The notes beneath the pieces are model-generated. The model was not told the origin of the DNA. It did no database searches and saw only the letters and a list, made by a program, of their open reading frames with translations. The translations under genes were made by a program, and so were the position numbers. From Paracidobacterium acidisoli (GTDB lineage: Bacteria; Acidobacteriota; Terriglobia; Terriglobales; Acidobacteriaceae): DNA of 64,000 nt. The stretch is taken from the NCBI RefSeq assembly GCF_003428625.2, contig NZ_QVQT02000005.1, positions 451,308 to 515,307 on the forward strand. The letters are read 5' to 3'. Below, piece by piece: positions 28,263-36,768 of this stretch (the stretch's first letter is position 1; the number at the start of each line of letters is the position of its first letter).

Positions 28263-28554
28263 TTCTGATCGTTGCAAACCTTCCCGCGTCTGCCTTGCAA
28301 GCTGTCGGCGGTCCTGCCTGCAGACCGAACAGAATCGCGAGAAGCGCTCGATTATGGTTGTCGGCAGGGATTTTGACCGTTGGGCACCGTAATAGTGCGG
28401 AACGCACGAGCTACTATAAGCCGATTATCTTAAAAGGGTGCATGATCGGCTTTGTGGCGGTCTCTTCTTCTCGCCTCGCGCGTCTCTGGCAAAAACTGTA
28501 CAAAGAACGAAGCAACTTAAGAGAGTTAAATTATTTAATTTATGAACGTTAGTA

Positions 28555-28904
28555 TGGTGGAGGCGGCGGGAGTCGAACCCGCGTCCGAAATCGCAGTCAA
28601 AAAAGAGACTCCATGCTCAGTCACGTTCCGAAGATGTCGCGCAGCGCGCTCAGAACGGACAAGATGCGCGCATTGCCAGACCGTGAATTTCATTCTCTCG
28701 ACCCGGTCCAGCCGGGAGAACCAGCCTGCTGTGCGACGTCCTCTCGAAGCCCACAGGCGAAGCCGCGGAAGACGGCAACTTAATTAATTAAGCTGCGTAT
28801 GCGAGTTGATTGTTCGCAATTATTGTTTTCCAGGCGATTACGGGTGCCCAGACCCCGGCATGCCTCTTTCCCGCAGACGATCCCGTCGAAACCGTGACGC
28901 CCCC
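28555..28904 (-). ncRNA. ssrA: tmRNA (ssrA)
   Basis: Rescues stalled ribosomes by trans-translation. On the minus strand the 5' end GGGGGCGTCACGGTTTCGACG (28904 inward) pairs with the 3' end GCCTCCACCA (acceptor stem of 7 pairs including one G-U). The T arm GCGGGTTCGACTCCCGC precedes the encoded CCA. The tag frame at 28817-28788 reads A-N-N-Q-L-A-Y-A-A-stop, with GCG as the resume codon and TAATTAA as the stop region. At about 350 nt it has normal size. Its 3' end is duplicated at 20869-20886. Confidence 0.96.
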
Positions 28905-29045
28905 AGACCTGTCGGGCATGAGGATGGATGTTTGCCGTACTATCTCCATTCTACTCCTAAAGCAATTCAACGTTTCGCAATAGCAGCAAAAGGACATGGC
29001 ATCTGTACATCGTGGACTGAAACTCCCGGGATCAAAAGTCTGCGA

Positions 29046-29492
29046 TTACATTCCACTCAGGGCATCAAGATCGATGCTTTCATAATCCTGATGTTCGATA
29101 CCTTCGCGGATCTGCTTTGGGCTTTTGCCAAGCTTCGTCATTTTATAAGCGTAAGCACCCTCTTTCGCGCAGGTAGAGCAAATGGCTCCGTGGGTTCCCT
29201 CAAAGCAGCTGTGCAGACTTTTGTGACCTAGAGCGCGGTCGCAGCGGCAGTAACAGGGCAATTGATAAAGAACGCCCGGTACCTGAGCTGCTTCCTTATA
29301 AACAATGGTCTGCCACTTGTAGTGGAAATAAGGTCCCGTGAGCTGCCTGCCTGAGAGGATGTGCGGAAGCTCCTGTCTGCTGGTCGGAGGCTGCGGATGA
29401 TACGCCGGGATGTCGTCTGCTGGATTAGACCACTGGGCATAACCTGCTATGGTCACCAGACCCAATGCCAGGCTGACGAGAAGGCGCTTCAT
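29046..29492 (-). CDS. PCYCGC-type exported small protein
   Basis: A 148-residue protein with a signal peptide (MKRLLVSLALGLVTIAGYAQ). The conserved core is LPCYCRCDRALGHKSLHSCF followed by ICSTCAKEGAYAYKM and GKSPKQIREGI. This resembles the PCYCGC-motif domain family (secreted, cysteine-rich, probably metal-binding), whose function is unknown. Seven cysteines in the core suggest metal or disulfide chemistry. The ribosome site ACAGGAG is well placed before ATG 29492. Confidence 0.85.
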   Translation of the reverse strand: MKRLLVSLALGLVTIAGYAQWSNPADDIPAYHPQPPTSRQELPHILSGRQLTGPYFHYKWQTIVYKEAAQVPGVLYQLPCYCRCDRALGHKSLHSCFEGTHGAICSTCAKEGAYAYKMTKLGKSPKQIREGIEHQDYESIDLDALSGM

Positions 29493-29962
29493 GGGTTTAC
29501 TCCTGTAACAGCGTCTTGGAAGATATTACGCTATGCGGGCATATCTGATTGCGGAACGATTTCGATCCTGTCCAGCGATCAAAATTCTTCTTTAAAGAAA
29601 ACCATACTTCATCCGTTTTGTCGTTCAATTGTCGGAAAAAGCGACGGCTGAAAAGAAAGTTCTTTTTCATTACTGAGCCCGAATGGTCCTTCTTAAATTT
29701 ATATTGAGATGTATTTGCCTTAATTGTCTTATTTTGAGCAGGTTGCATGGAATACTCCCCGCAGTGCAAGCCTGTTTTTGTACCTGAAACGGTCTGATCT
29801 TCACGACCTTTGTCGATGGAGAGGGTCTATTTTTATGGAAATTGCTTTAAAGTTCATCGTTCTCGTTATTCACGGCATCACCGGCGAGACGAGCCTCATC
29901 CCAAAACATGCATATGGCTCCCAAAGTGCACTCCATCACGCCAGGAAAATTAGAATACTGAT
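29493..29962. other. AT-richer intergenic region (about 470 bp)
   Basis: Lower in GC than its surroundings. A 90-codon minus-strand frame (29497-29769, Lys/Phe-rich) ends with a stop 4 bp before the start of the PCYCGC gene and could be a small upstream gene. It has no recognisable motif or signal, so I do not call it. The promoter for the large exported protein at 29963 should lie here. Confidence 0.4.
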
Positions 29963-32713
29963 ATGGCCTTACGACTTCGTCCTCTGCGCGCAGTTTTCAG
30001 TCTGTGCCTTGTTGCCACCGCCCTGGCGCATGCCGATTCAGCACAATTTGATTTGGCTGGTCCGAAGCTGGACGTAAAGGTAAGCCGGGCAGGGAAGACG
30101 CTGCCCATCGGGGAAGTGCCGAATCTTGAAGCCGGAGACCGGTTATGGATCAAGGCGGATCTGCCGGATGGGCAATCGGTACGCTATCTGATGGTGGCCG
30201 CCTTTCTGCGGGGATCGACGAATCCTCCTCCGGAGGATTGGTTTTACCGTTCGGAGACATGGAATCGGAAGGATGCGGAGGGGCTGAACATCACCGTACC
30301 GACAGGTGCGCAGCAGGTGCTGGTTTTTTTGGCTCCGGAGACAGGTGGAGATTTCAAAACGCTGATCAATGCTGTCCGGGGGCGTCCCGGTGCATTTGTG
30401 CGGGCGTCTCAGGACCTGAATCAGGCATCGCTCGATCGTGCGCGGCTGGATACCTATTTATCCGCTGTGCGCGCGGTGAACTCCAGCGATCCGGAAAAGC
30501 TGAAAGATACTTCGGAGTTGCTGGCGCGAAGCCTGGCGATAAAGCTGGACCCCAAATGCTTCGATAAGGAAACGGAGCAGCAGGCTCCCTGTCTCATGCA
30601 GGATCAGGATTCGCTGATTCTGAACGATGGCCACAGTACATCGATTGTGGAGGCGCTGACATCCGGGCCGGCCGGCGATCTGGGGATGCAGCTGAGCTAT
30701 ACGCCGCAGGCAAATTACGGATATTACAGTCCATATATTGCATCCGCTATGGATATCGCGCGGATTCTGGATAGCTTTCACACGGCGCAATATCAGTACA
30801 TACCCGCACTGGCCACGCAGCATGGTGACCAGCTTTTTCTGATGCTGAATACTCCACCGTCCTTTCACAATCCAAAGTCGGTACTGGTGGTAGCACTGCC
30901 TGCGGTGGAATCGCCGCAACCGCCGCCATTGCATCCGGTGGATCCGAAAGAGGTCTATTGCGCTGAGAAAACTTCATTGATATTGCCGGTAGAGGGGGCG
31001 CCGCTCGTCTTCTCGACGGGGTATGCGCATGATGTAACGCTGCACCTGACAGGCAAAGACGCCAAGGTAATCGATATTCCCGCAAAGGCCGACCCGGAAA
31101 AAGGTGGCTTCGTGGTAGATACAAAGGGATTGAGTTCCGCGAAGTTCGGTGACAGTGTGAACGCGTCAGTACATGGGTTCTGGGGATTCGAGAAATATGA
31201 TGGACCGGCTTTCCAGCTCGAGAGTTCACATCCACAGAAATGGGAACTGTCCTCTGCAGATGAGGGCTCGTTAATTGTAGGCAGAGAACAGGTCGTGCAT
31301 TTGCAGGCCGAAAATGCAGGCTGTGTGGACAGCATTCTGCTGAAAGATCCATCAGGCAAAGAATTGAAGGCCAGCTGGAAGACAACAAAGCCGAATGAAC
31401 TTGAGGTGACGCTGCCGCTTAAGGAAGCGCATCCTGGAGCATTGACGTTAATGGTGCAGCAGTTTGGTGTGGGACAGGCTGAAAATGTGCCGTTGCATGC
31501 TTTCTCGGAGGCGGGGCATCTCGATAATTTCACGCTGCATGCGGGTGATGTCTCTGGTTTGCTGAAGGGCAGTCGCCTGGATGAAGTGGCAGGATTATCG
31601 CTGAAGGGAATTGAGTTTACGCCTGGAAAATTCACATCAGCGAGTGCAGGTGATGAGCTGCGGATGACGGCGAAAGACGGCAAGGCTGCGGCCGCTCTGA
31701 AGCAGGGCGACTCTGTTACGGCCAAGGTGACACTGAAAGATGGCCGAACACTCGATCTTGCTGCGACGATTGATGAGCCCCGGCCAAGCGTGGCATTGAT
31801 CGGTAAAAGCGTTCAACCTTCGGCGGCCAACGCGGGTAGTAACATCCAACTCGCTGATCAGGAGGAACTACCGCAGGACGCCAAACTGACGTTTTCGGTG
31901 CGTGCACAATCTCCGCCCGCGTTTGCGCGTGGAGAAAAGCTGGAAGTGGCGACAGCAGATGGAACTTTCACGACGACTCTGAGTCTTGAAAACGGTGGTC
32001 TGACGCTGGAAGATGCAAAGGTCGCGCTGGCAACACTGGATCCGGCAAAACTCTTTGGGCCGTCTGCATTCGGGCCGCTGCAGTTTCGTGTAGTAACAGG
32101 CGGAGCGACGGGGGACTGGCAGCCTTTGGCGACGCTGGTTCGGCTGCCTGTACTGCGCGATCTGAAATGCCCGTCTGAGCCTGATCAGGCGTGCAGGCTG
32201 AGCGGCTCGAACCTGTTTCTGGTGGACGCAGTGGCGAGCGATGCGAAATTTGACCATCCTGTCGAAGTTCCTGAAGGTTTTCCGGGATATGTGTTACCGG
32301 TACCGCATCCGGTGGGCGGACAGCTTTATGTGAAGCTGCGGGATGATCCGTCGATTGTGAATCAGGTAACTCTGGCGGCGCAGGAGCCTCCAAAGCCACC
32401 GGTGCATGCGGAAAAACATGCTCCGCCTCGCCCGGCTTATAACGGCGATCAGGCGATATCAGGAAATTCGGAGGCCGAGTCGCCATCTCCCACTGGTGCA
32501 CAGACAAACGGCAATGGCTCGTCGAAGGGGGAAACAGCGAAGCCGGAAACCGTCCAGCCACCCTCCGGCCAGGCGCAATCACCGAGTCCCAGTCAGCCGC
32601 CCCAGAGTATTGCACAGCCTTCAGGAGCGCCTCAGCCGCAAGGTAATTACCAGCAAAAGCAGACCACTCAGCCTGCTGCGGGTTCGGCGTCAGCCCCGGC
32701 CCCACAGTTCTGA
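29963..32713 (+). CDS. Large exported protein of unknown function with disordered C-terminus
   Basis: A 916-residue protein with a signal peptide (MALRLRPLRAVFSLCLVATALAHA). The body (25-800) has several beta-rich segments with Ig/IPT-like rhythm (VTLHLTGKDAKVIDIP, KATLTLMVQQFG-like strands, LTLEDAKVALATLDP). The last 110 residues are Pro/Ser/Gln/Thr-rich and probably disordered or cell-surface linked. I recognise no enzyme motif. A Cys pair near KCFDKETEQQAPC could form a disulfide. The next gene is 162 bp downstream. Confidence 0.8.
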   Translation: MALRLRPLRAVFSLCLVATALAHADSAQFDLAGPKLDVKVSRAGKTLPIGEVPNLEAGDRLWIKADLPDGQSVRYLMVAAFLRGSTNPPPEDWFYRSETWNRKDAEGLNITVPTGAQQVLVFLAPETGGDFKTLINAVRGRPGAFVRASQDLNQASLDRARLDTYLSAVRAVNSSDPEKLKDTSELLARSLAIKLDPKCFDKETEQQAPCLMQDQDSLILNDGHSTSIVEALTSGPAGDLGMQLSYTPQANYGYYSPYIASAMDIARILDSFHTAQYQYIPALATQHGDQLFLMLNTPPSFHNPKSVLVVALPAVESPQPPPLHPVDPKEVYCAEKTSLILPVEGAPLVFSTGYAHDVTLHLTGKDAKVIDIPAKADPEKGGFVVDTKGLSSAKFGDSVNASVHGFWGFEKYDGPAFQLESSHPQKWELSSADEGSLIVGREQVVHLQAENAGCVDSILLKDPSGKELKASWKTTKPNELEVTLPLKEAHPGALTLMVQQFGVGQAENVPLHAFSEAGHLDNFTLHAGDVSGLLKGSRLDEVAGLSLKGIEFTPGKFTSASAGDELRMTAKDGKAAAALKQGDSVTAKVTLKDGRTLDLAATIDEPRPSVALIGKSVQPSAANAGSNIQLADQEELPQDAKLTFSVRAQSPPAFARGEKLEVATADGTFTTTLSLENGGLTLEDAKVALATLDPAKLFGPSAFGPLQFRVVTGGATGDWQPLATLVRLPVLRDLKCPSEPDQACRLSGSNLFLVDAVASDAKFDHPVEVPEGFPGYVLPVPHPVGGQLYVKLRDDPSIVNQVTLAAQEPPKPPVHAEKHAPPRPAYNGDQAISGNSEAESPSPTGAQTNGNGSSKGETAKPETVQPPSGQAQSPSPSQPPQSIAQPSGAPQPQGNYQQKQTTQPAAGSASAPAPQF

Positions 32714-32748
32714 TTCGACCCTGATTCGGCCTGCAATGGCCCTGCCCG

Positions 32749-32775
32749 CTGGTTCTCTGTTTACCAGGGTTTTTC
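32749..32775 (+). terminator. Weak terminator candidate
   Basis: GCTGGT...ACCAG stem followed by GGTTTTTC about 40-60 bp after the end of the large exported protein gene. The stem is short (5-6 bp). Confidence 0.35.
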
Positions 32776-32875
32776 GTCGTTCCTGAAAAGCTTTTAGCAG
32801 TGCGGAAGGATAGTGTGAAGGGCCTGAGATGATTCCGGTGCTGCCATACCTTCAGGCAGTAAGTAAGATGAGGGC

Positions 32876-33727
32876 ATGCAGCAAGGTCGAGCCAGCAGAA
32901 CAGCGCTGCGAGTGGCAATGCGGCGTGCCGCCCATCAGTTGTATGACGAACCGCTGGTGTTTCATGATCCGCTGGCGCTGCGCGTTCTTGGTGAAGAGGA
33001 CGCTGCCAGGGTTCTGAGTGAGACAGAAGCGGAACGGAACACTCCATGGGTGCGGGGAATGCGCGCATTTATGGCTGTGCGCAGCCGCTTTGCGGAGGAT
33101 GAACTGGCAACGGCCATGCTGCGTGGCGCACGGCAATATGTAGTGCTGGGGGCAGGGCTGGATACCTTTGCCTGTCGTAATCCTCATGAAGATCTGATGG
33201 TATTTGAGGTGGATCACCCGGCCACCCAGGCATGGAAGCGATGCATGATCGATGCCGCAGGATTTCAGATTTCACATTCTGTGCGATTTGCTCCAGTTGA
33301 CTTCGAGCGTGAGACGCTGGCGGAAGGTTTGGCTGCAGCCGGGTTTTGCGCAGACAAGCCGGCTTTCTTTTCATGGCTGGGCGTGATCCCATATCTGACA
33401 GAAGCTGCAGCGATGGCGACGCTGGCCTGCATAGCGGGATTACCGCAGGGCAGTGGTGTGGCCTTCGATTATGCTATGCCGCGGGAAAGTCTGGGCGCAA
33501 CGGAGCAGTCCACATTCGATGCCCTGGCGGCGCGAGTGGCAGCCGCAGGGGAACCATTCCGGCTGTTTCTTACGCCGGAAGATATGGAATTGTCATTGCG
33601 GACAGCGGGATTCAGCGCCATAGAAGATCTGAACTCCGTGGCGATCAACGAACGATATTTTGCAGAGCGAAAAGACGGATTGCGGATACGAGGGACTATG
33701 GGCCACCTCGTAAGTGCATGGGTATGA
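32876..33727 (+). CDS. Leucine carboxyl methyltransferase-like SAM methyltransferase
   Basis: A 283-residue protein of the LCMT/Ppm1 type, frequent in actinobacteria and acidobacteria. Motifs are ALRVAMRRAAHQLYDEPLVFHDPLA, YVVLGAGLDTFACR (SAM loop, about 87-101), VFEVDHPATQAWK (acidic residue binding SAM ribose) and WLGVIPYLTEAA. The substrate is unknown, since bacterial members often have a small-molecule or O-methyl role. The start at ATG 32876 is supported by this family N-terminus. It is followed by a palindrome and then a convergent gene. Confidence 0.9.
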   Translation: MQQGRASRTALRVAMRRAAHQLYDEPLVFHDPLALRVLGEEDAARVLSETEAERNTPWVRGMRAFMAVRSRFAEDELATAMLRGARQYVVLGAGLDTFACRNPHEDLMVFEVDHPATQAWKRCMIDAAGFQISHSVRFAPVDFERETLAEGLAAAGFCADKPAFFSWLGVIPYLTEAAAMATLACIAGLPQGSGVAFDYAMPRESLGATEQSTFDALAARVAAAGEPFRLFLTPEDMELSLRTAGFSAIEDLNSVAINERYFAERKDGLRIRGTMGHLVSAWV

Positions 33728-33749
33728 GGCGCAATCGATCTGAATTCCA

Positions 33750-33778
33750 CGTCAACGAGTCAGAATGACTCAGTGACG
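33750..33778. terminator. Hairpin between convergent genes
   Basis: CGTCA-ac-GAGTCA-GAA-TGACTC-ag-TGACG, a symmetric stem with a 3-nt loop between the convergent methyltransferase and the next minus-strand gene. It has no U-run. Confidence 0.4.
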
Positions 33779-33841
33779 CGTAAAGATTGATCGGAAAGCC
33801 CTCCCTGTCAGATATGGAGACAGCGCAGAGAGGGATGCAGG

Positions 33842-34774
33842 CTACATATTGGTGTGGCCGGCGCGCATTTCCTCATTGAATGTCGGCTTTATAAAAGCAA
33901 GCGCTTCCGTGAGTTTTGCTCTGTACTCATCGGAACGGGTAAGAAGTTGCGGCGTGGCGGATGCAAAATCGCCGGAGAGAGTGATGAGGCCTCTTCCGGA
34001 GAGATCAGCTGCCATGCGGGTCAGTTCTTCTGAAGTAGTGTTGAGATACTGCGCGTCGCGCGGGTCCGCAATCCAGACCGGCCGGTTTCCACCGAGAACG
34101 CCGGAGAGCCAGTATGCCTTGAGAGCGAGGAAGTCAATGCGGCTCTGATCCGTCGTATCGGTGAAGAAGAATTTCTTCTGCCAGCGGCTATAGTAGCGCG
34201 TGGTAACCGGAACCGGCTGCCGATTACCGCTCTTCAACAGCTCAAGCTGGCCCTGATCGAAGGTTTTGCGGATGGCATTATAGATGAAGCTCTCCGCGTA
34301 CGGCTGTTCAGGTGCGGGGACAATCTCAGCGAAGGTCACGGTCATGCTGGCCGAGATGAGTGTATGAAGCGGCGAGCCCTGACCATCTTCGAGACGCGCA
34401 GTACCGTGAACGATATACGTATCGGCTCCCGAGGAAGAGCGATGAAATGGCCAGTGGAAATCACCGAGACTGATAGGCAGGCCGGCGAGAGTGACATAAG
34501 CATCAGGCCGTGGATTGCGCAGCCGCAATGCGGCATGACGCAGATGGCTGATCATCTCCGGAAGCAAACCGGGCTTATGGAAATCAAAGGTATCGCTCAG
34601 CTCGAGCTGCAAAGTGTGCACAGCTGGTGCATCAGCGCTTAATCCGAGACGGAACCGGGCGGTTGGGCGCTGGCTTAGATCAGCTCCGGCTTCGGCGGAG
34701 AGAACGGTAAGTCCGGCTTCGCGCGCTGCAGCGCTCAATGTGTCAGTCAGAGAGGTCTGGAGATTGGTGCTCAT
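33842..34774 (-). CDS. Conserved hypothetical protein
   Basis: A 310-residue soluble-looking protein with no signal peptide. It has clear beta-strand/helix alternation (LPISLGDFHWPFHRSSSGADTYIVHGTARL, then MTVTFAEIVPAPEQPYAESFIYNAIRKTFDQGQLELL). The C-terminal half looks helical, with WIADPRDAQYLNTTSEELTRMAADLSGRGLI. It matches no family I can name. Codon use and composition look normal for the region, so it is probably a real gene. Confidence 0.65.
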   Translation of the reverse strand: MSTNLQTSLTDTLSAAAREAGLTVLSAEAGADLSQRPTARFRLGLSADAPAVHTLQLELSDTFDFHKPGLLPEMISHLRHAALRLRNPRPDAYVTLAGLPISLGDFHWPFHRSSSGADTYIVHGTARLEDGQGSPLHTLISASMTVTFAEIVPAPEQPYAESFIYNAIRKTFDQGQLELLKSGNRQPVPVTTRYYSRWQKKFFFTDTTDQSRIDFLALKAYWLSGVLGGNRPVWIADPRDAQYLNTTSEELTRMAADLSGRGLITLSGDFASATPQLLTRSDEYRAKLTEALAFIKPTFNEEMRAGHTNM

Positions 34775-35008
34775 AGTCTTTCAGATTGAACTATTCCATT
34801 TTAAAGCGTTTTGATCCTGCTGTATTCCACTGATATCTGCGCATGACACAACTTCCGGAATAAAAGTGTGTTCAAAATTGTGGCTACATATCCAGGCAAG
34901 GGGGAACAGATGGAGAAATGCTCTCTCTCCGGAATAGTGATGAAGCGCGCTGTAAGCACTGGCTGCTGTTTATGATTTAGTAATCTTAGTGATGTACAGG
35001 CTCAGCTG

Positions 35009-35386
35009 ATGCGAATCGCACATCGTGCCACACTCGCAGGACCGGAACATATATCCAAAGTGACACGGCTGCAACTTTTTCCGCCAGCGTTCGTCTGGAG
35101 TGTTGTGAGTTTTCAGGCAGGCAGAACCAGAAAATTTTTCAGATACTCCCTCCTTATCGCACTCGGTGCGATGCAGTTCTTTATGCTGCTGGCGGCAGTA
35201 GCCAGACCTGCGTACGGATATATCGATCCAGGCTCCGGACTGCTCTTTTTTCAGGTTGGTGGTTCAATGCTGGCCGGAGCAGTTTTTATGCTTCGCGCAA
35301 AGATCCGTAAGCTCCTCCGACTGAAGCCACCGGAGTCCGACACCATATCTGCTGATGCGAATGCAACGTCTGAAGCAGGTAAATGA
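35009..35386 (+). CDS. Small YIDPGSG membrane protein
   Basis: Encodes up to 125 residues. The conserved part is the C-terminal 70, with a hydrophobic leader, then AYGYIDPGSGLLFFQVGG, then a membrane helix SMLAGAVFMLRAKIRKL and a charged tail. Homologues known to me are about 70-90 residues and begin near the hydrophobic leader, so ATG 35171 is an alternative start. Its stop overlaps the next gene (ATGA). It sits in a three-gene operon with a methyltransferase and a sulfatase-like protein, a grouping that suggests a joint role in surface polymer or lipid modification. Confidence 0.65.
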   Translation: MRIAHRATLAGPEHISKVTRLQLFPPAFVWSVVSFQAGRTRKFFRYSLLIALGAMQFFMLLAAVARPAYGYIDPGSGLLFFQVGGSMLAGAVFMLRAKIRKLLRLKPPESDTISADANATSEAGK

Positions 35387-36768
35387 TGGCGACGGCGCCC
35401 GCTCTTCTTGAGACTTTTCGCGATCCGGCAGGCTCTCTTCGGATTGAAGGGGATCGAGTTCTCCGCCATGTAAAGCCCGGGCATGCTTCTGAGACCATTC
35501 GCTTTCTGCAGTCGGATCTGGCCCGTAAGTGGGTTGCGGATGGTCGGCTGATATCGACGGAAATTGCCGATCGGGCGGACCGCGGCGATCTCTTTCTGGA
35601 ACATCCTCGGATTTTCTTTCCATCTTATCCGTGGGAGTGGACGCCGGGCGCGTGGATGGCGGCAGCAGAGTTGACGCTGGACCTGTGCGAAGCGCTGCTG
35701 GATCAGGGTCTGATTCTGAAAGATGCAACTCCATTGAATGTACTTTTTGACGGTGCGCGACCGGTATTTGTAGATGTTCTCTCCATCGAAAAGCGCGACC
35801 CGGAAAGCCCCTTGTGGCTGGCTTATGGGCAGTTTGTGCGGACTTTTCTGCTGCCGCTGGCTGCATATCGATATCTGGGATGGCCATTAGCCGCTTCTCT
35901 GCAGAAGCGCGACGGCTATGAGCCTTCCGATCTGTATCCATGGCTGTCGCGAATGCGGCGCTGGGGTCAGCCATTGCGCTCTCTGGTGACACTGCCCTAT
36001 CTGCTTGAGCGACGCAATACCGGAAAGGCAACTGCAGGATCAAAACTGCGCCAGGCTCCGGAGGTTGCTGCTGCTGTCCTGCGACGAAACCTGCATGTTC
36101 TGCGCAGCAGGCTGAAAAAACTGACGCCGGAGAGCCGTGAATCGCGCTGGAGCAGTTATCCGAATTCTGCCGGCCATTACAGCGAAACCGATCACGAACA
36201 GAAGCAGCAGTTTATTCGCGAGGCCCTTTCTCTGGCGCATCCGAAAAAGGTGCTCGATCTGGGAGCGAATACCGGTGTGTATTCCCGTATCGCAGCAGAG
36301 CAGGGCGCTACTGTGATTGGATGGGATACTGACGCAGAGGCAACGGAGCATAATTGGCGCGAGGCACGCAGCCGCAAGCTGGATATCCTTCCGCTTATAG
36401 CCGATCCGGCGCGTCCCACACCGGCAACCGGCTGGCGCAACGCGGAAAACCTATCGTTGCTCCATCGCGCACAGGGCCGTTTTGACTGCGTGATGGTGCT
36501 CGGCTTCATCCATCACCTTCTTCTTGCAGAACAGATTCCACTTGGAGAGGTTGCAGGCCTGCTGCGAGAGCTCACCACGGCGTGGACGATCGTCGAATGG
36601 GTTCCTGCCACTGATCCCAGATTTGAAGAGCTGGTGCGCGGACGTGATGCGCTCTATGCGCATCTGGACGAGAATGCATTCGTTCAGGCAATCGATCCTT
36701 ACTTTTCCTGCATGCTGCGCAAAGAGCTTGCCAATGGGCGCGCTCTCTTTTTGCTGCGGGCTCGGTGA
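35383..36768 (+). CDS. Kinase-like domain fused to SAM methyltransferase
   Basis: A 461-residue protein. The N-terminal 250 residues include a phosphotransferase-like catalytic loop LILKDATPLNVLFDGARPVFVDVLS (D...N...D pattern, about residues 110-135) as seen in aminoglycoside/choline kinase-like proteins. The C-terminal half carries class I methyltransferase motif I VLDLGANTGVYSRIAAEQGA (about 288-307), an acidic residue in GWDTDAEAT, and FDCVMVLGFIHHLL. The second half resembles nodulation NoeA-type methyltransferases. The start overlaps the previous stop by 4 nt. The kinase assignment rests on the loop alone and could be misleading. Confidence 0.75.
   Translation: MMATAPALLETFRDPAGSLRIEGDRVLRHVKPGHASETIRFLQSDLARKWVADGRLISTEIADRADRGDLFLEHPRIFFPSYPWEWTPGAWMAAAELTLDLCEALLDQGLILKDATPLNVLFDGARPVFVDVLSIEKRDPESPLWLAYGQFVRTFLLPLAAYRYLGWPLAASLQKRDGYEPSDLYPWLSRMRRWGQPLRSLVTLPYLLERRNTGKATAGSKLRQAPEVAAAVLRRNLHVLRSRLKKLTPESRESRWSSYPNSAGHYSETDHEQKQQFIREALSLAHPKKVLDLGANTGVYSRIAAEQGATVIGWDTDAEATEHNWREARSRKLDILPLIADPARPTPATGWRNAENLSLLHRAQGRFDCVMVLGFIHHLLLAEQIPLGEVAGLLRELTTAWTIVEWVPATDPRFEELVRGRDALYAHLDENAFVQAIDPYFSCMLRKELANGRALFLLRAR

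Noticed and set aside
29497..29769. 90-codon minus-strand ORF before the PCYCGC gene
   Set aside because: Possible small gene by position, but no motif, no signal, and it lies in AT-richer DNA; not enough support to call.
31968..33068. 366-codon minus-strand ORF over the end of the exported protein and start of the methyltransferase
   Set aside because: Pro/Ser/Arg-rich shadow crossing two real genes and the gap between them.
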